Positions 16,200-24,524 of a DNA stretch of 64,000 nucleotides are shown one piece after another. This DNA comes from Actinomadura luteofluorescens (lineage in GTDB: Bacteria > Actinomycetota > Actinomycetes > Streptosporangiales > Streptosporangiaceae). Under the pieces are notes generated by a model. That model had not been told where the DNA came from and did no database searches. It saw only the letters and a program-made list of their open reading frames with translations. How positions within the stretch are numbered: the first letter of the stretch is position 1; each line of letters opens with the position of its first letter. The position numbers and the translations under genes are program-made. The stretch spans positions 3,100,001-3,164,000 of the forward strand of contig NZ_JACCBA010000001.1 in assembly GCF_013409365.1 (NCBI RefSeq). Reading direction: 5' to 3'.

Positions 16200-17441
16200 G
16201 TGAACACGAACACGACGACCGGCGAGACGACCGGAGGCGGTGCGGCCGCCCAGGGCGCGCGCCCGCCCTCGGCCCTTCGAGAATGGCTGGGGGTCGCGGC
16301 GATCACGGCCAGCCTGTTCGCCTTCCTCACCACCGAGCTGATGCCCGTCGGCATCCTCACCCCCGTGAGCGCCGGCCTCGGGGTCTCGGTCGGGGTCGCC
16401 GGGCTGATGGTCACCGTGTACGGCGTCTCGGCCGGGCTGGGCGTGCCCTTCATCGTGGCGTGGAGCAGGCGCGTCGACCGCCGCGTCCTGCTGCCGGCGC
16501 TGCTGGTGGTCCTGGCGGCGGGGAACCTGGTCACCGCCCTCTCCCCCGCCTTTCCGCTGATCCTCGCCACGCGGCTCACCATGGGCTTCGCCAACGGCGT
16601 CTTCTGGGCCATCGGCGTGAGCATGGCGATGCGCCTCGTCCCGGAACGGCACGCGAGCAGGGCGGCCGCGGTCGTGATGTCCGGCATCTCGATCGCCGCC
16701 GTGGTGGGCATGCCGCTCGGGACGTTCCTGGAAGACCTCACCGGCTGGCGGACCACGTTCCTCATCTGGAGCGGCCTCAGCGCGCTGGTACTCCTGGCGG
16801 TCACCGTCGTGGTCCCGTCCCTGCCGTCGCGGAACGCCGTCCCCGTCCGCGAGGTGTTCGCCCTCCTGGTCACGAACGTGCGGCTGCGCACGGTGATGGT
16901 CACCGTGGTGCTGTTCGTCCTCGGCCACTTCGGGGCGTACACGTTCGTGCGGCCGTTCATGGAGGACGGCGCGAGCGCCTCGTCCGCCTCCATCACCGGG
17001 CTCCTGATGGCCTACGGCATCGGGGGCGCCGTGGGGAACTTCATCGCCGGGCACACCGCGACCAGGCACCTGCGGGCGACCTTCATCACCGCCTGCTCGG
17101 GCCTCGTGGCCTCGTTGCTGCTGCTCCTCGCCGTCGGGCACCAGGCGGCCGCGCCGGTCGTCCTGCTCGTCGTGTGGGGAGTGTCCTTCGGTGCCTGGCA
17201 GCTGTGCCAGGTGAACATGACGCTCGCCGCCGCGCCCGAGACGTTCGAGGCCGCGATGTCGCTCAACACCCTGGCCTACAACACCTCCATCGCGGTCGGC
17301 GCGCTGTTCGGCGGGCTGTTCGCCGACCACCTGGGCGTCAGGAGCGTCCTGTGGTTCGGCGCCGCGCTCACGGCGGCGTCGCTGCTCGTCACGCTCGCCG
17401 GCGCCGGCCGCGGGCCGCGCCGGTCAGCAGATGCGCGGTAG
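16200..17441 (+). CDS. MFS transporter, DHA1-like (sugar/drug efflux type)
   Basis: A 413-residue major facilitator with about 12 membrane segments. TELMPVGILTPVSAGLGVSVGVAG in helix 1-2 and the loop WSRRVDRRVLLP resemble the AraJ/SotB/YdhP branch of DHA1 exporters. The start is GTG 16200, after a Thr/Gly-rich cytoplasmic N-terminus. The gene is divergent from the LysR regulator. Its 3' end overlaps the 3' end of hypE by 18 bases, convergently. Confidence 0.85.
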   Translation: MNTNTTTGETTGGGAAAQGARPPSALREWLGVAAITASLFAFLTTELMPVGILTPVSAGLGVSVGVAGLMVTVYGVSAGLGVPFIVAWSRRVDRRVLLPALLVVLAAGNLVTALSPAFPLILATRLTMGFANGVFWAIGVSMAMRLVPERHASRAAAVVMSGISIAAVVGMPLGTFLEDLTGWRTTFLIWSGLSALVLLAVTVVVPSLPSRNAVPVREVFALLVTNVRLRTVMVTVVLFVLGHFGAYTFVRPFMEDGASASSASITGLLMAYGIGGAVGNFIAGHTATRHLRATFITACSGLVASLLLLLAVGHQAAAPVVLLVVWGVSFGAWQLCQVNMTLAAAPETFEAAMSLNTLAYNTSIAVGALFGGLFADHLGVRSVLWFGAALTAASLLVTLAGAGRGPRRSADAR

Positions 17442-18491
17442 CGGGTCGCCGACCAGCAGGTCCACGATGCGGGTGCCGCCGAAGGCCGTCTTCAGCAGGA
17501 CGAGGCCGGACGGGTCGTCCGTCACGCGCCCGATGACGGCGGCCTCCTCGCCCAGCGGGTGCGCCCGCAGCGCCGCCAGCGCGGCCCCCTCGCACTCGGG
17601 GGCGACCACGACCACGGCGCGGCCCTCGCACGCGACGTACATCGGGTCGATCCCGAGCAGCTCGCAGGCCCCCCGGACGGCCGGGCGCACCGGGATCGCG
17701 TCCTCCTCCACCACCACGGCGGCCCCGGCGTCCGACGCCAGCTCGTTGAGGACGGTCGCCACGCCGCCCCGGGTCGCGTCCCGCATCCGGCGCAGACCGC
17801 CCGGGCACGCGTCGGCCAGATCGGCGAGCAGGCAGGTCAGCGGCGCGGTGTCCGACACGACGTCGGCCTCCAGGTCCAGCTCGCCGCGCGCCAGCATGAT
17901 CGTGACGCCGTGCTCGCCGACCGGGCCCGTCACCAGCACGATGTCGCCGGGGCGGATCTCCCCGCTCAGCCGGGACCGCACGACCCCCACGCCGGCGGTG
18001 GTGACGAAGCACCCGTCGGCCTTCCCGCGCTCGACGACCTTGGTGTCGCCGGTGACGATGTCGACGCCCGCCGCGTCCGCCGCGCGCCGCATCGACTCGG
18101 TGACGCGGCGCAGGTCGGCGACGGGGAAGCCCTCCTCGAGGATGAACCCGGCCGACAGGTGCAGCGGCCTCGCGCCGCAGACGGCGAGGTCGTTGACGGT
18201 GCCGTTGACGGCCAGGTCGCCGATGTCGCCGCCGGGGAAGAACAGCGGCGACACGACGTGGCAGTCGGTGGTGAAGGCGAGGTCGGCGCCGTTCACCGCG
18301 AACCGCGCCGAGTCGTCCATCCGGTCCAGGAGCGGGTTGGCGAACGACTCCCGGAACACGGCCTCGACCAGCGTGCGGGTGGCCTTGCCGCCGGCACCGT
18401 GCGCGAGCGTGATCGTGTCCTCGCGGAGCCTGGCCTTGCGGGCCCGCGCGCGCTCGATGCGCTCCAGAACCTGCTCCTCGCGGACGGTCAT
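17424..18491 (-). CDS. hypE: Hydrogenase maturation protein HypE
   Basis: A 355-residue ATP-dependent dehydratase that converts the carbamoyl group on its C-terminal Cys into thiocyanate, the source of the active-site CN ligands. The protein ends in the family's PRIC tail, with the acceptor Cys as last residue. The N-terminal TITLAHGAGGKATRTLVEAVF and the central GDTKVVERG are diagnostic PurM-like segments. The ATG shares a 4-base overlap with hypD. The HypF needed to load the carbamoyl group is not encoded in this window. Confidence 0.96.
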   Translation of the reverse strand: MTVREEQVLERIERARARKARLREDTITLAHGAGGKATRTLVEAVFRESFANPLLDRMDDSARFAVNGADLAFTTDCHVVSPLFFPGGDIGDLAVNGTVNDLAVCGARPLHLSAGFILEEGFPVADLRRVTESMRRAADAAGVDIVTGDTKVVERGKADGCFVTTAGVGVVRSRLSGEIRPGDIVLVTGPVGEHGVTIMLARGELDLEADVVSDTAPLTCLLADLADACPGGLRRMRDATRGGVATVLNELASDAGAAVVVEEDAIPVRPAVRGACELLGIDPMYVACEGRAVVVVAPECEGAALAALRAHPLGEEAAVIGRVTDDPSGLVLLKTAFGGTRIVDLLVGDPLPRIC

Positions 18492-19666
18492 CGCACCGGC
18501 TCCCTCACCCCGCCGGGCTCCCCAGCCCGGTCCGCCCCGCCGCCCCGTCCGACCTCGCTGATCCGCTCGCGGGTGAAGCGGCCGAAGTTGTAGTACGCGG
18601 CGCACGCGCCCTCGGACGAGACCATGCACGTCCCGATCGGCGTCTCCGGCGTGCAGGCCGTCCCGAACACCTTGCACTCCCACGGCCTCAGGACGCCCTT
18701 GAGCACCTCGCCGCACTGGCACGCCTTCGGATCGGCGACCCGACCGCCCGGGATGTCGAAGACGCGTTCGGCGTCGAAGGCGGCGTACTCCTCCTTCATC
18801 CGGAGCGCGGAGTGCGAGATGAAGCCGAGGCCGCGCCACTCGAAGTACGGCCGCGGCTCCATGACCTTGGAGATCGCCTCCAGCGCCCGGGGGTTGCCGT
18901 CCCACGGGACGACCCGCCCGTACTGGTTCTCGACCTCCGAGCGGCCCTCGGCGAGCTGGGCCAGCAGCATGTGCACCGACTGCAGGATGTCCAGCGGCTC
19001 GAACCCGGCGACGACCAGCGGCTTCCCGTAGTCGCCGGTGATGAACGAGTAGGGCCCGCAGCCGATCACGGTGGACACGTGGCCCGGGCCGAGGAAGCCG
19101 TCCAGGCGCAGGTCCGGCGAGTCGAGGATCGCCTTGATCGCCGGAAGGATCGTCACGTGGTTGCAGAACACCGAGAAGTTCCGGGTTCCCGCGGCGGCTG
19201 CCCGCAGTACCGTCATCGCCGTGGACGGCGCGGTCGTCTCGAACCCGATCCCCATGAACACCACGCGCCGCGACGGGTTCCGCTCGGCGATCTTCAGCGC
19301 GTCCAGCGGCGAGTACACCATCCGGATGTCCGCGCCGGCGGCCTTGGCGTCCAGGAACGACCCCCTGCCGCCCGGCACCCGCATCATGTCCCCGAACGAC
19401 GTCATGATGACGTCCGGCTGGGACGCGATGTGGATCGCGTCGTCCACCCGCCCCATCGGGATCACGCACACCGGGCAGCCCGGCCCGTGCACCAGCGAGA
19501 TGCCCTCCGGCAGGTAGTCCTCCAGGCCGTGCTTGTAGATGGTGTGCGTGTGGCCGCCGCACACCTCCATGAACTTGTAGTGCCGCCCGGGCTCGCACAG
19601 CGCGGTGATCGAGGCCGCGAGCGCCCTCGCCCGCTCCGCGTCCCGGTACTCGTCGACGAAGCGCAT
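18488..19666 (-). CDS. hypD: Hydrogenase maturation protein HypD
   Basis: A 392-residue [4Fe-4S] protein that, with HypC, serves as scaffold for assembling the Fe(CN)2CO unit. Conserved elements include FMEVCGGHTHTIYKHGL, LVHGPGCPVCVIP, GIGFETTAPSTA, PGHVSTVIG and the C-terminal Cys-rich segment KACQCGEVLKGVLRPWECKVFG. The ATG overlaps the hypC stop codon by one base. The reading is intact. Confidence 0.96.
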   Translation of the reverse strand: MRFVDEYRDAERARALAASITALCEPGRHYKFMEVCGGHTHTIYKHGLEDYLPEGISLVHGPGCPVCVIPMGRVDDAIHIASQPDVIMTSFGDMMRVPGGRGSFLDAKAAGADIRMVYSPLDALKIAERNPSRRVVFMGIGFETTAPSTAMTVLRAAAAGTRNFSVFCNHVTILPAIKAILDSPDLRLDGFLGPGHVSTVIGCGPYSFITGDYGKPLVVAGFEPLDILQSVHMLLAQLAEGRSEVENQYGRVVPWDGNPRALEAISKVMEPRPYFEWRGLGFISHSALRMKEEYAAFDAERVFDIPGGRVADPKACQCGEVLKGVLRPWECKVFGTACTPETPIGTCMVSSEGACAAYYNFGRFTRERISEVGRGGGADRAGEPGGVREPVR

Positions 19667-19935
19667 CAGTCGATCCTCGATTCCCGCAGCGCGTCGATCT
19701 CGTCGTCGTAGGCCTCGCCGAGGCCCTCCAGCAGCGCCAGCGTCGCCCGCGCCTCGTCCTCGTCGATCTTGGACATCGCGAACCCGACATGGATGAGGAC
19801 CCAGTCGCCGGCGGCGAGCCGCTCCCCGTCGAGCAGGGCGATGTTCACCGCCCGCCGGACGCCGGTCACGTCCACCTTCGCCACCGGGCGGTCCGGCATG
19901 ATCTCCACGATCTCGCCCGGTATCGCCAGGCACAT
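19666..19935 (-). CDS. hypC: Hydrogenase assembly chaperone HypC
   Basis: An 89-residue HypC with the canonical start MCLAIPGEIVEI, in which Cys2 binds the Fe(CN)2CO unit before delivery to the large subunit. The body (VDVTGVRRAVNIALL and AAGDWVLIHVGFAMSKIDE) forms the OB-like barrel. It overlaps the SIS-domain gene by one base upstream and hypD downstream. It is one of two HypC-type genes in this operon; this one is canonical. Confidence 0.95.
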   Translation of the reverse strand: MCLAIPGEIVEIMPDRPVAKVDVTGVRRAVNIALLDGERLAAGDWVLIHVGFAMSKIDEDEARATLALLEGLGEAYDDEIDALRESRID

Positions 19936-20573
19936 CAGAAGGCCTCCCCCGCCAGTTCGAGCTGCGTCAGTTCCCAGAGCGCGTGGTAGATCGTCGTCTG
20001 CGCCTCCTGGACGCGGTGCACCGACGACGACGGGACGGTGAACAGGTGGTGCAGGCCGGGCGTCTCCGCCATCTGCCCCCCGGTGTATCCGGCGAGCCCG
20101 ACCACCGTCATCCCGCGCCGCGCCGCCTCCCGCAGCGCCGCGATCAGGTTGTCGGAGTTCCCGCTGGTGGACAGTGCCAGCGCGATGTCGCCCGGACGCC
20201 CGAACGCGGCGAGCTGCCGCGCGAACACCACCTCGAACCCGACGTCGTTGGACAGCGCGGTGACCACGGCGACGTCGGTCGTCAGCGCCAGCGCCGGCAG
20301 CGGCCGCGCGGACCCGCCCGGGTTGAGGAACAGCGCGGCGACGTCCTGCGCGTCCGTGGAGCTGCCGCCGTTGCCGAACGTGAAGAGCCGGCCGCCGGAG
20401 CGGAACGCGCCCGCCATCCGCGCGGCGCACGCCGCGAGGTCCTCGCCGTACCGCTCCAGGACGGCCTCGCGCAGCCGGACGATCTCGTCGGCCTTCTCAC
20501 GCGTCGAGCGGCGCACGTCCTCCAGCAGGGTGTCCAGCCCCGAACCGCCCGCGTACAGGAAGGGATAGAGCAT
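19935..20573 (-). CDS. SIS-domain protein (GmhA-like) of the hydrogenase operon, intact motifs
   Basis: A 212-residue sugar-isomerase-fold protein similar to phosphoheptose isomerase GmhA. The phosphosugar-binding segments are intact: FGNGGSSTDAQDVAALFLNP and LSTSGNSDN. GTG 20582 is a possible start 9 bases upstream of ATG 20573. It lies between two hypC-type genes in a tightly overlapping operon. SIS proteins recur in clusters of this hydrogenase type, but I know of no established role. A second, degenerate SIS gene is at 20782-21378. Confidence 0.85.
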   Translation of the reverse strand: MLYPFLYAGGSGLDTLLEDVRRSTREKADEIVRLREAVLERYGEDLAACAARMAGAFRSGGRLFTFGNGGSSTDAQDVAALFLNPGGSARPLPALALTTDVAVVTALSNDVGFEVVFARQLAAFGRPGDIALALSTSGNSDNLIAALREAARRGMTVVGLAGYTGGQMAETPGLHHLFTVPSSSVHRVQEAQTTIYHALWELTQLELAGEAF

Positions 20574-20578
20574 GTCGG

Positions 20579-20785
20579 TCACGTCGCCACGACCCCGATC
20601 GCCTCCTTGGCGTGGACGAGCACGGTGTCGCCGACCCCGGCGTCCACCAGCGCCACGCTGACCCGTTCGAGCCGCCCGCCGCCGACGTCGACGTCCGCGA
20701 GGCCGTCGCCGAGCAGCCGCGCGACGACGACCGGGACGGCCTCGTCCGCGCAGGTCACGCAGTGGTCGCCCGTGCACCCGCTCAC
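20579..20785 (-). CDS. HypC/HupF-type small protein, divergent
   Basis: A 68-residue OB-fold protein of the HypC/HupF family. Instead of the usual MC start, the N-terminus is MSGCTGDHCVTCADEAVPV, with Cys at 4, 9 and 12. The rest (LERVSVALVDAGVGDTVLVHAKEAIGVV) matches the HypC barrel. The GTG start overlaps the upstream SIS gene by 4 bases. It may be a specialised chaperone for iron or CO delivery in this hydrogenase type; that is inference. Confidence 0.82.
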   Translation of the reverse strand: MSGCTGDHCVTCADEAVPVVVARLLGDGLADVDVGGGRLERVSVALVDAGVGDTVLVHAKEAIGVVAT

Positions 20786-21378
20786 GCCGTCACCTCCTGG
20801 CCGAGCACGCCCGGCTGCTCCAGGAACACGTGCACCAGCTCCCACAGCACGTGGTACGCGGTGACGTGCACCTCCTTCACGACGCGCGGGTCGCCGGACG
20901 GCACGGTGACCAGGTGCTCGACCGTCCCGGCGAGCGCCCCCCCGTCCCCGCCCGCCAGCGCGACCGTCAGCATGCCGCGGTCCCGGGCGCACTCCATGGC
21001 GCGCAGGACGCTGCCGCAGCGGCCGTCCGGCGAGATCCCGAACGCGATGTCGTCCGGGCCGCCGAAGCAGCGGACCTGGTGGGCGAACACCTCGTCGAAC
21101 CCCGCGCCGGCGCCGACGCCGGTGAGCGTCGCGACGTCGCCGGTGAGCGACAGCGCGGGCAGCGCCCGCTTGCCGACGATCACCGGGTGCACGAACTCGA
21201 CCGCGACGTGCTGCGCGTCGGTCGCCGCGGCGCCGGTCCCGAAGGTGAGCAGGCGTCCCCCGGCGTGGAAGCGGGCCGCCATCGCGTGGCAGGCCGCGGC
21301 GATGGCGCCCGCCTCCCCGGCGAGCGCGGCGCCCGGCGCGGCGCGGCGCCGGAACACCTCCGTCACGGCGGCGGTCAC
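20782..21378 (-). CDS. SIS-domain protein (GmhA-like), degenerate motifs
   Basis: A 198-residue GmhA-like protein, paralogous to the product of 19935-20573. The first phosphosugar motif is altered (FGTGAAATDAQHVAVEF instead of GNGGSxxDAQ) and the SGNS motif is replaced by ISPDGRCGS, so it is probably not an active isomerase alone. GTG 21378 was chosen because it overlaps the preceding stop codon by 4 bases. The two SIS proteins may form a heteromer. Confidence 0.8.
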   Translation of the reverse strand: MTAAVTEVFRRRAAPGAALAGEAGAIAAACHAMAARFHAGGRLLTFGTGAAATDAQHVAVEFVHPVIVGKRALPALSLTGDVATLTGVGAGAGFDEVFAHQVRCFGGPDDIAFGISPDGRCGSVLRAMECARDRGMLTVALAGGDGGALAGTVEHLVTVPSGDPRVVKEVHVTAYHVLWELVHVFLEQPGVLGQEVTA

Positions 21379-21908
21379 CGGCCGTCCCCCGCGGGCGGGG
21401 CGTGCCGGGCGCGCAGCGACATGTCCACGGCGAGGTCCCAGCGGTCCGACAGCTCGTGCGAGATCGCGTGGGCGTCCTCGCACATCGCCGCCGCGATCCC
21501 CGCCGTCTCGCCGTCCCCGGCGCGGTCGGCGAGGCGCCGCAGCGTCTCGCCCGCCGCGATCTGCAGGTGGACGGCGACGTAGGCGTCCCGCATGTGCTTC
21601 ACGGGGTCGCGGTGGCCGTGGCCGATGCCGCCCTCCAGCACCGACGCCAGCAGCGTCCCGGCGTCGCGCGCGATGCTCGGGGACGACCCGTGCGCGTGCA
21701 GCCGCGCCTCGATCGCCCTGGTGTACGCCCGCGACCGCTCGGCGTAGTGGCCGAGCGGCCGGCGCAGCTCCGGCTCGTCCGCCGCCGCGGTCAGCATCTC
21801 GCTCAGCGCGGCCTCGGCGTGCTCCTGGAGCGCGTGCGCGTCCTTCAGATGGCCGACGAGCCGCCGCTCGATCGTCGTCATGAGCGTCCGCTCCGCGTCC
21901 CCGATCAC
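21375..21908 (-). CDS. Ferritin-like helical-bundle protein (DUF892/YciE-like)
   Basis: A 177-residue, nearly all-helical protein. LKDAHALQEHAEAALSEML, HYAERSRAYTRAIEARLHAHGSSPS and AVHLQIAAGETLRRLADRAGD resemble the DUF892 ferritin-like family. Conserved Glu and His residues in these helices could bind metal, but a complete diiron set is not certain. GTG 21908 overlaps the preceding stop codon by 4 bases; ATG 21881 is an alternative start. In a hydrogenase operon it could buffer iron or protect against oxygen, which is inference. Confidence 0.65.
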   Translation of the reverse strand: MIGDAERTLMTTIERRLVGHLKDAHALQEHAEAALSEMLTAAADEPELRRPLGHYAERSRAYTRAIEARLHAHGSSPSIARDAGTLLASVLEGGIGHGHRDPVKHMRDAYVAVHLQIAAGETLRRLADRAGDGETAGIAAAMCEDAHAISHELSDRWDLAVDMSLRARHAPPAGDGR

Positions 21909-22051
21909 ATCGACTCGGCTTTGAGGTACCGCCGCAGCGCCGGCATCTCCTTGACGATCGCCGCGATCGCGACGACCGCGACCAGCCCGAGCATCAGCCG
22001 GACGGCGCCCGGCCGGACGGCGCCCGGGCCGCAGTGCTTCTTCTTGTTCAT
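21905..22051 (-). CDS. Small single-pass membrane protein of the hydrogenase operon
   Basis: A 48-residue protein with a basic N-terminus (MNKKKHCGPG), one hydrophobic helix (LMLGLVAVVAIAAIV) and a short basic C-terminus. Its ATG shares a 4-base overlap with the maturation protease gene and its stop overlaps the next gene, so it belongs to the operon. I recall very small proteins of this kind in related clusters; its function is unknown. It could tether hydrogenase or an accessory protein to the membrane. Confidence 0.7.
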   Translation of the reverse strand: MNKKKHCGPGAVRPGAVRLMLGLVAVVAIAAIVKEMPALRRYLKAESM

Positions 22052-22824
22052 CCCCCCGCTCCCTCCTGCGCGAGTTCCTGCGTGAATTCCTCCGCCAGCA
22101 GCCGCTCGACCAGCGCGGCGGCCTCCTCGACCCCCGCGGCGACCGGCGCGCTGAGCCTCATCTCCCAGGTGGCGTCCGTGGTCCGCGCCGACGGCTCGCA
22201 CGCGACGAGCAGGATGCGCGGCGGGACCCGGCCGTTGTCCCGGGCCAGCCGCAGCACCCGCGCCGGGTCGAGGCCGTGCGCGTCGACGGCGACGCCGCCG
22301 AAGTCGTCCGGCCCAGGCTCGACCAGCGACACGGTGCCGGGCGCGTGACCGCGCTCCGCCGCGTCGACCAGGACCGCCGCCTCGTACCCGTCGCCAAGCG
22401 CGTACATGAGGTCGAGGCCGCGGATGCCGAAGTCGACCACGTCCACGCCGGGCGGCCGGGGACGGGCCCGCAGCCGCCGGACGACCTCCACGCCGAACCC
22501 GTCGTCGCCGTGGAAGACGTTCCCGATCCCCGCGACGAGCACCGTGCGGGACGGCGCCTCACCGGGCAGCGGCTCGACCTCGTCCGGCCGGACGAAGAAG
22601 CGGTGCCCGAGCTGGTTGTAGGGGCCGAGGTCGCGGCCCGGGTCGTCGTCCAGCGCGACGACCAGGTGCACCCCGCCCTCCATGTCCTCCTCGACGCGCT
22701 CGACGACGGCGGTGCGCCCGAGGAGCGCCAGGTCGAAGATGTCCGCGCCGCCGCGGGGCCGCAGCCGGACCCGGCTCCCCGGAGCCGTCCCCCGCCCGCC
22801 CGCGCTCTCGCCTTCCCCGCTCAC
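22048..22824 (-). CDS. Hydrogenase maturation endopeptidase (HyaD/HupD/HycI family) with N-terminal extension
   Basis: A 258-residue protein. Residues from about 92 onward are a nickel-dependent M52 endopeptidase that clips the C-terminal tail of the hydrogenase large subunit: VAGIGNVFHGDDGFGVEVVRRL, then DFGIRGLDLMYAL and the later DAHGLDP containing a likely metal-ligand His. The first 90 residues form a separate small domain (RVRLRPRGGADIFDLALLGRTAVVERV, HLVVALDDDPG, HRFFVRPDEVEPL) absent from classical HyaD. GTG 22824 overlaps the preceding gene by 4 bases. The substrate is presumably the large subunit encoded at 25863-27668. Confidence 0.9.
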   Translation of the reverse strand: MSGEGESAGGRGTAPGSRVRLRPRGGADIFDLALLGRTAVVERVEEDMEGGVHLVVALDDDPGRDLGPYNQLGHRFFVRPDEVEPLPGEAPSRTVLVAGIGNVFHGDDGFGVEVVRRLRARPRPPGVDVVDFGIRGLDLMYALGDGYEAAVLVDAAERGHAPGTVSLVEPGPDDFGGVAVDAHGLDPARVLRLARDNGRVPPRILLVACEPSARTTDATWEMRLSAPVAAGVEEAAALVERLLAEEFTQELAQEGAGG

Positions 22825-23813
22825 CAGACGTCCCTCCGCGGATCCCGCAGGGTCCCGTGCAGCGCGAGCAGCTCACCGGTCGACAGCGCGCCGCACCGCT
22901 CCAGGATCCGCCGCGCCTTCGGGTCCGTCGCCGCCACCTCCCGCCGCTCGTCCTCGGTGAGGCTGAGCACGCTGAGGATCAGCAGCTGGTCGATCTCCGT
23001 CCCGTCGAACAGGTCACCGGGGCTCTCCGGCGCCACCTGCGGCCAGTCGTAGAGGACGATCGGCGCCGCGAGGACGGTGTCGCGGCTGCCCGGCTCCCCG
23101 GCGAGCACCGGCCACAGGCCGTCCTTGCCGCACCCGGCCGCGGCCTCCGCGAGCCGCTCCGGCGGATCCGTGAGCGAGACGAACGCGCCGCCGCCCGTGT
23201 GCGCCACGACATGCGCGCACAGCATCCCGGCGCGGACGGCGTCCTCGCGCTCATCGGCGGCGCCCGTGTTGACGACCTCGACGCGCAGCCGCACCACGCC
23301 GTCCCCGGCGGGCACGGCCGAGACCTCCACGCGCCCGTTCACCCGCCCCCACGACCGGACGAACCGCACACCGCCGCCGCTGCACGACGCCTTGCCGTCA
23401 ACGGGCTCCTCCTCGGTGCCCGCGGCCGCCTCGATGGGGACCTGGACGGGAGCGCGCACGAGGCGCTCGACCGCGATCGGGCCGCTGGAGAACTCCCGTT
23501 CCCGGGCCTCCTGCCAGGTGGTGCAGATCTCGTCGCCGACGCGGATCTCGTCCACGGGACTGTCACCGTGCATCACCTGGCGGTGCACCGCGTGCAGGAA
23601 CCGCAGCGTGACCTCGACGTCCGCGCCGGGCCCGGCTTCGAGGAGGAACTCGGCGTGGACCGTCCAGTGGTCGCGGTTCCGTTCGGCGTAGCCGCGCGGG
23701 TAGACGCCCCCGATCGTCCAGCGCTGCCGGTTCTTCAAGGCGGACCGGCGGTACGGCCAGAGGAGGTACCCCTCGTAGAGGACGGTGTCCGCTATCGCCC
23801 TTAAACGGTCCAC
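22821..23813 (-). CDS. Conserved hydrogenase-operon protein of unknown function (330 aa)
   Basis: Not recognised as any enzyme. The 330-residue protein begins with LRAIADTVLYEGYLLWPYRRSALKNRQRWTIGGVYP, has a beta-rich middle with an Arg-Ser-Trp-Gly element (VRFVRSWGRVNGRVEV), and a C-terminal part with GAFVSLTDPPE and DLFDGTEIDQLLILSVLSLTEDERR. There is no membrane segment and no CxxC motif. The GTG start overlaps the end of the 23801-24472 gene by 13 bases. The operon position suggests a role in maturation or quality control of the hydrogenase. Confidence 0.8.
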   Translation of the reverse strand: MDRLRAIADTVLYEGYLLWPYRRSALKNRQRWTIGGVYPRGYAERNRDHWTVHAEFLLEAGPGADVEVTLRFLHAVHRQVMHGDSPVDEIRVGDEICTTWQEAREREFSSGPIAVERLVRAPVQVPIEAAAGTEEEPVDGKASCSGGGVRFVRSWGRVNGRVEVSAVPAGDGVVRLRVEVVNTGAADEREDAVRAGMLCAHVVAHTGGGAFVSLTDPPERLAEAAAGCGKDGLWPVLAGEPGSRDTVLAAPIVLYDWPQVAPESPGDLFDGTEIDQLLILSVLSLTEDERREVAATDPKARRILERCGALSTGELLALHGTLRDPRRDVW

Positions 23814-24472
23814 TCTTCCTCCTCGCGTCGCTTCTCGGCGTGGCGCAGCAGTTCGTCGACCGTGTCGTCGAACGAGGAGTGCGCGCGGCGCGCCCGGTAG
23901 GCCGACAGACGGCCGAAGCAGTCGTCGTCCAGCCGCAGCCAGCGGGCGGTGCCGTAGTAGCGGCCCATGAGGTCCCGCCACACCTGGAGGGGCAGGTCGC
24001 CGGTGGCCTCGTGATGCCACGGGATCTGCCCGGTGCGCAGCGCGCCGTCCTCGCCGGGATAGAAGACCGTCCCGTTGAAGGCCAGGTCGAGCGGGACGTC
24101 GCCGCCGCCGAGCGCGTGCAGGTACCGGTCGGCCGCGACCTGCATGTCGTGCCCGCACGGCAGGGACAGCGTCGCCTCCGCCGCGCCGCGGAACGTCGGC
24201 ACGGTGGCGCCGACCCGCGCCCAGGTCAGGCCGCGCAGCGACCGGTCCCACATCTCCGGCGGGCCGAACACCCCGGCGAGCCGGTCGCGCTCGGCGTCGT
24301 CGTAGCCGCGGCGCGCCGCCGCGATCGTCACCGTCGTGGTGAGCAGCACGCACTGGACGGGCCCGCCGTCCAGCCGCCGCAGCCCGATCCGCAGGCTCAG
24401 CGTCGGCGTCGCCGCGAACGCCTCCGGCTCGATGCCGAGCAGATCGAGCCCCAGCTCCGGTGTCCCGGTCAT
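23801..24472 (-). CDS. Conserved hydrogenase-operon protein (223 aa, possibly DUF6084)
   Basis: A 223-residue protein of unknown function. Its features are an N-terminal beta-rich region (LSLRIGLRRLDGGPVQCVLLTTTVTIAAARRGY), TVPTFRGAAEATLSLPCGHDMQVAADRYLHAL and a C-terminal tail rich in Arg and Glu. I recall this family as DUF6084, a constant companion of this hydrogenase type, but that could not be checked. ATG 24472 was chosen for the clear GAAGGAG ribosome site; an earlier in-frame start at 24505 lacks one. Confidence 0.78.
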   Translation of the reverse strand: MTGTPELGLDLLGIEPEAFAATPTLSLRIGLRRLDGGPVQCVLLTTTVTIAAARRGYDDAERDRLAGVFGPPEMWDRSLRGLTWARVGATVPTFRGAAEATLSLPCGHDMQVAADRYLHALGGGDVPLDLAFNGTVFYPGEDGALRTGQIPWHHEATGDLPLQVWRDLMGRYYGTARWLRLDDDCFGRLSAYRARRAHSSFDDTVDELLRHAEKRREEEEWTV

Positions 24473-24524
24473 GCTCTGCTCCTTCGAGGGAGGACGACCC
24501 CCCACGCCCCCCGGATCGCTGCGC

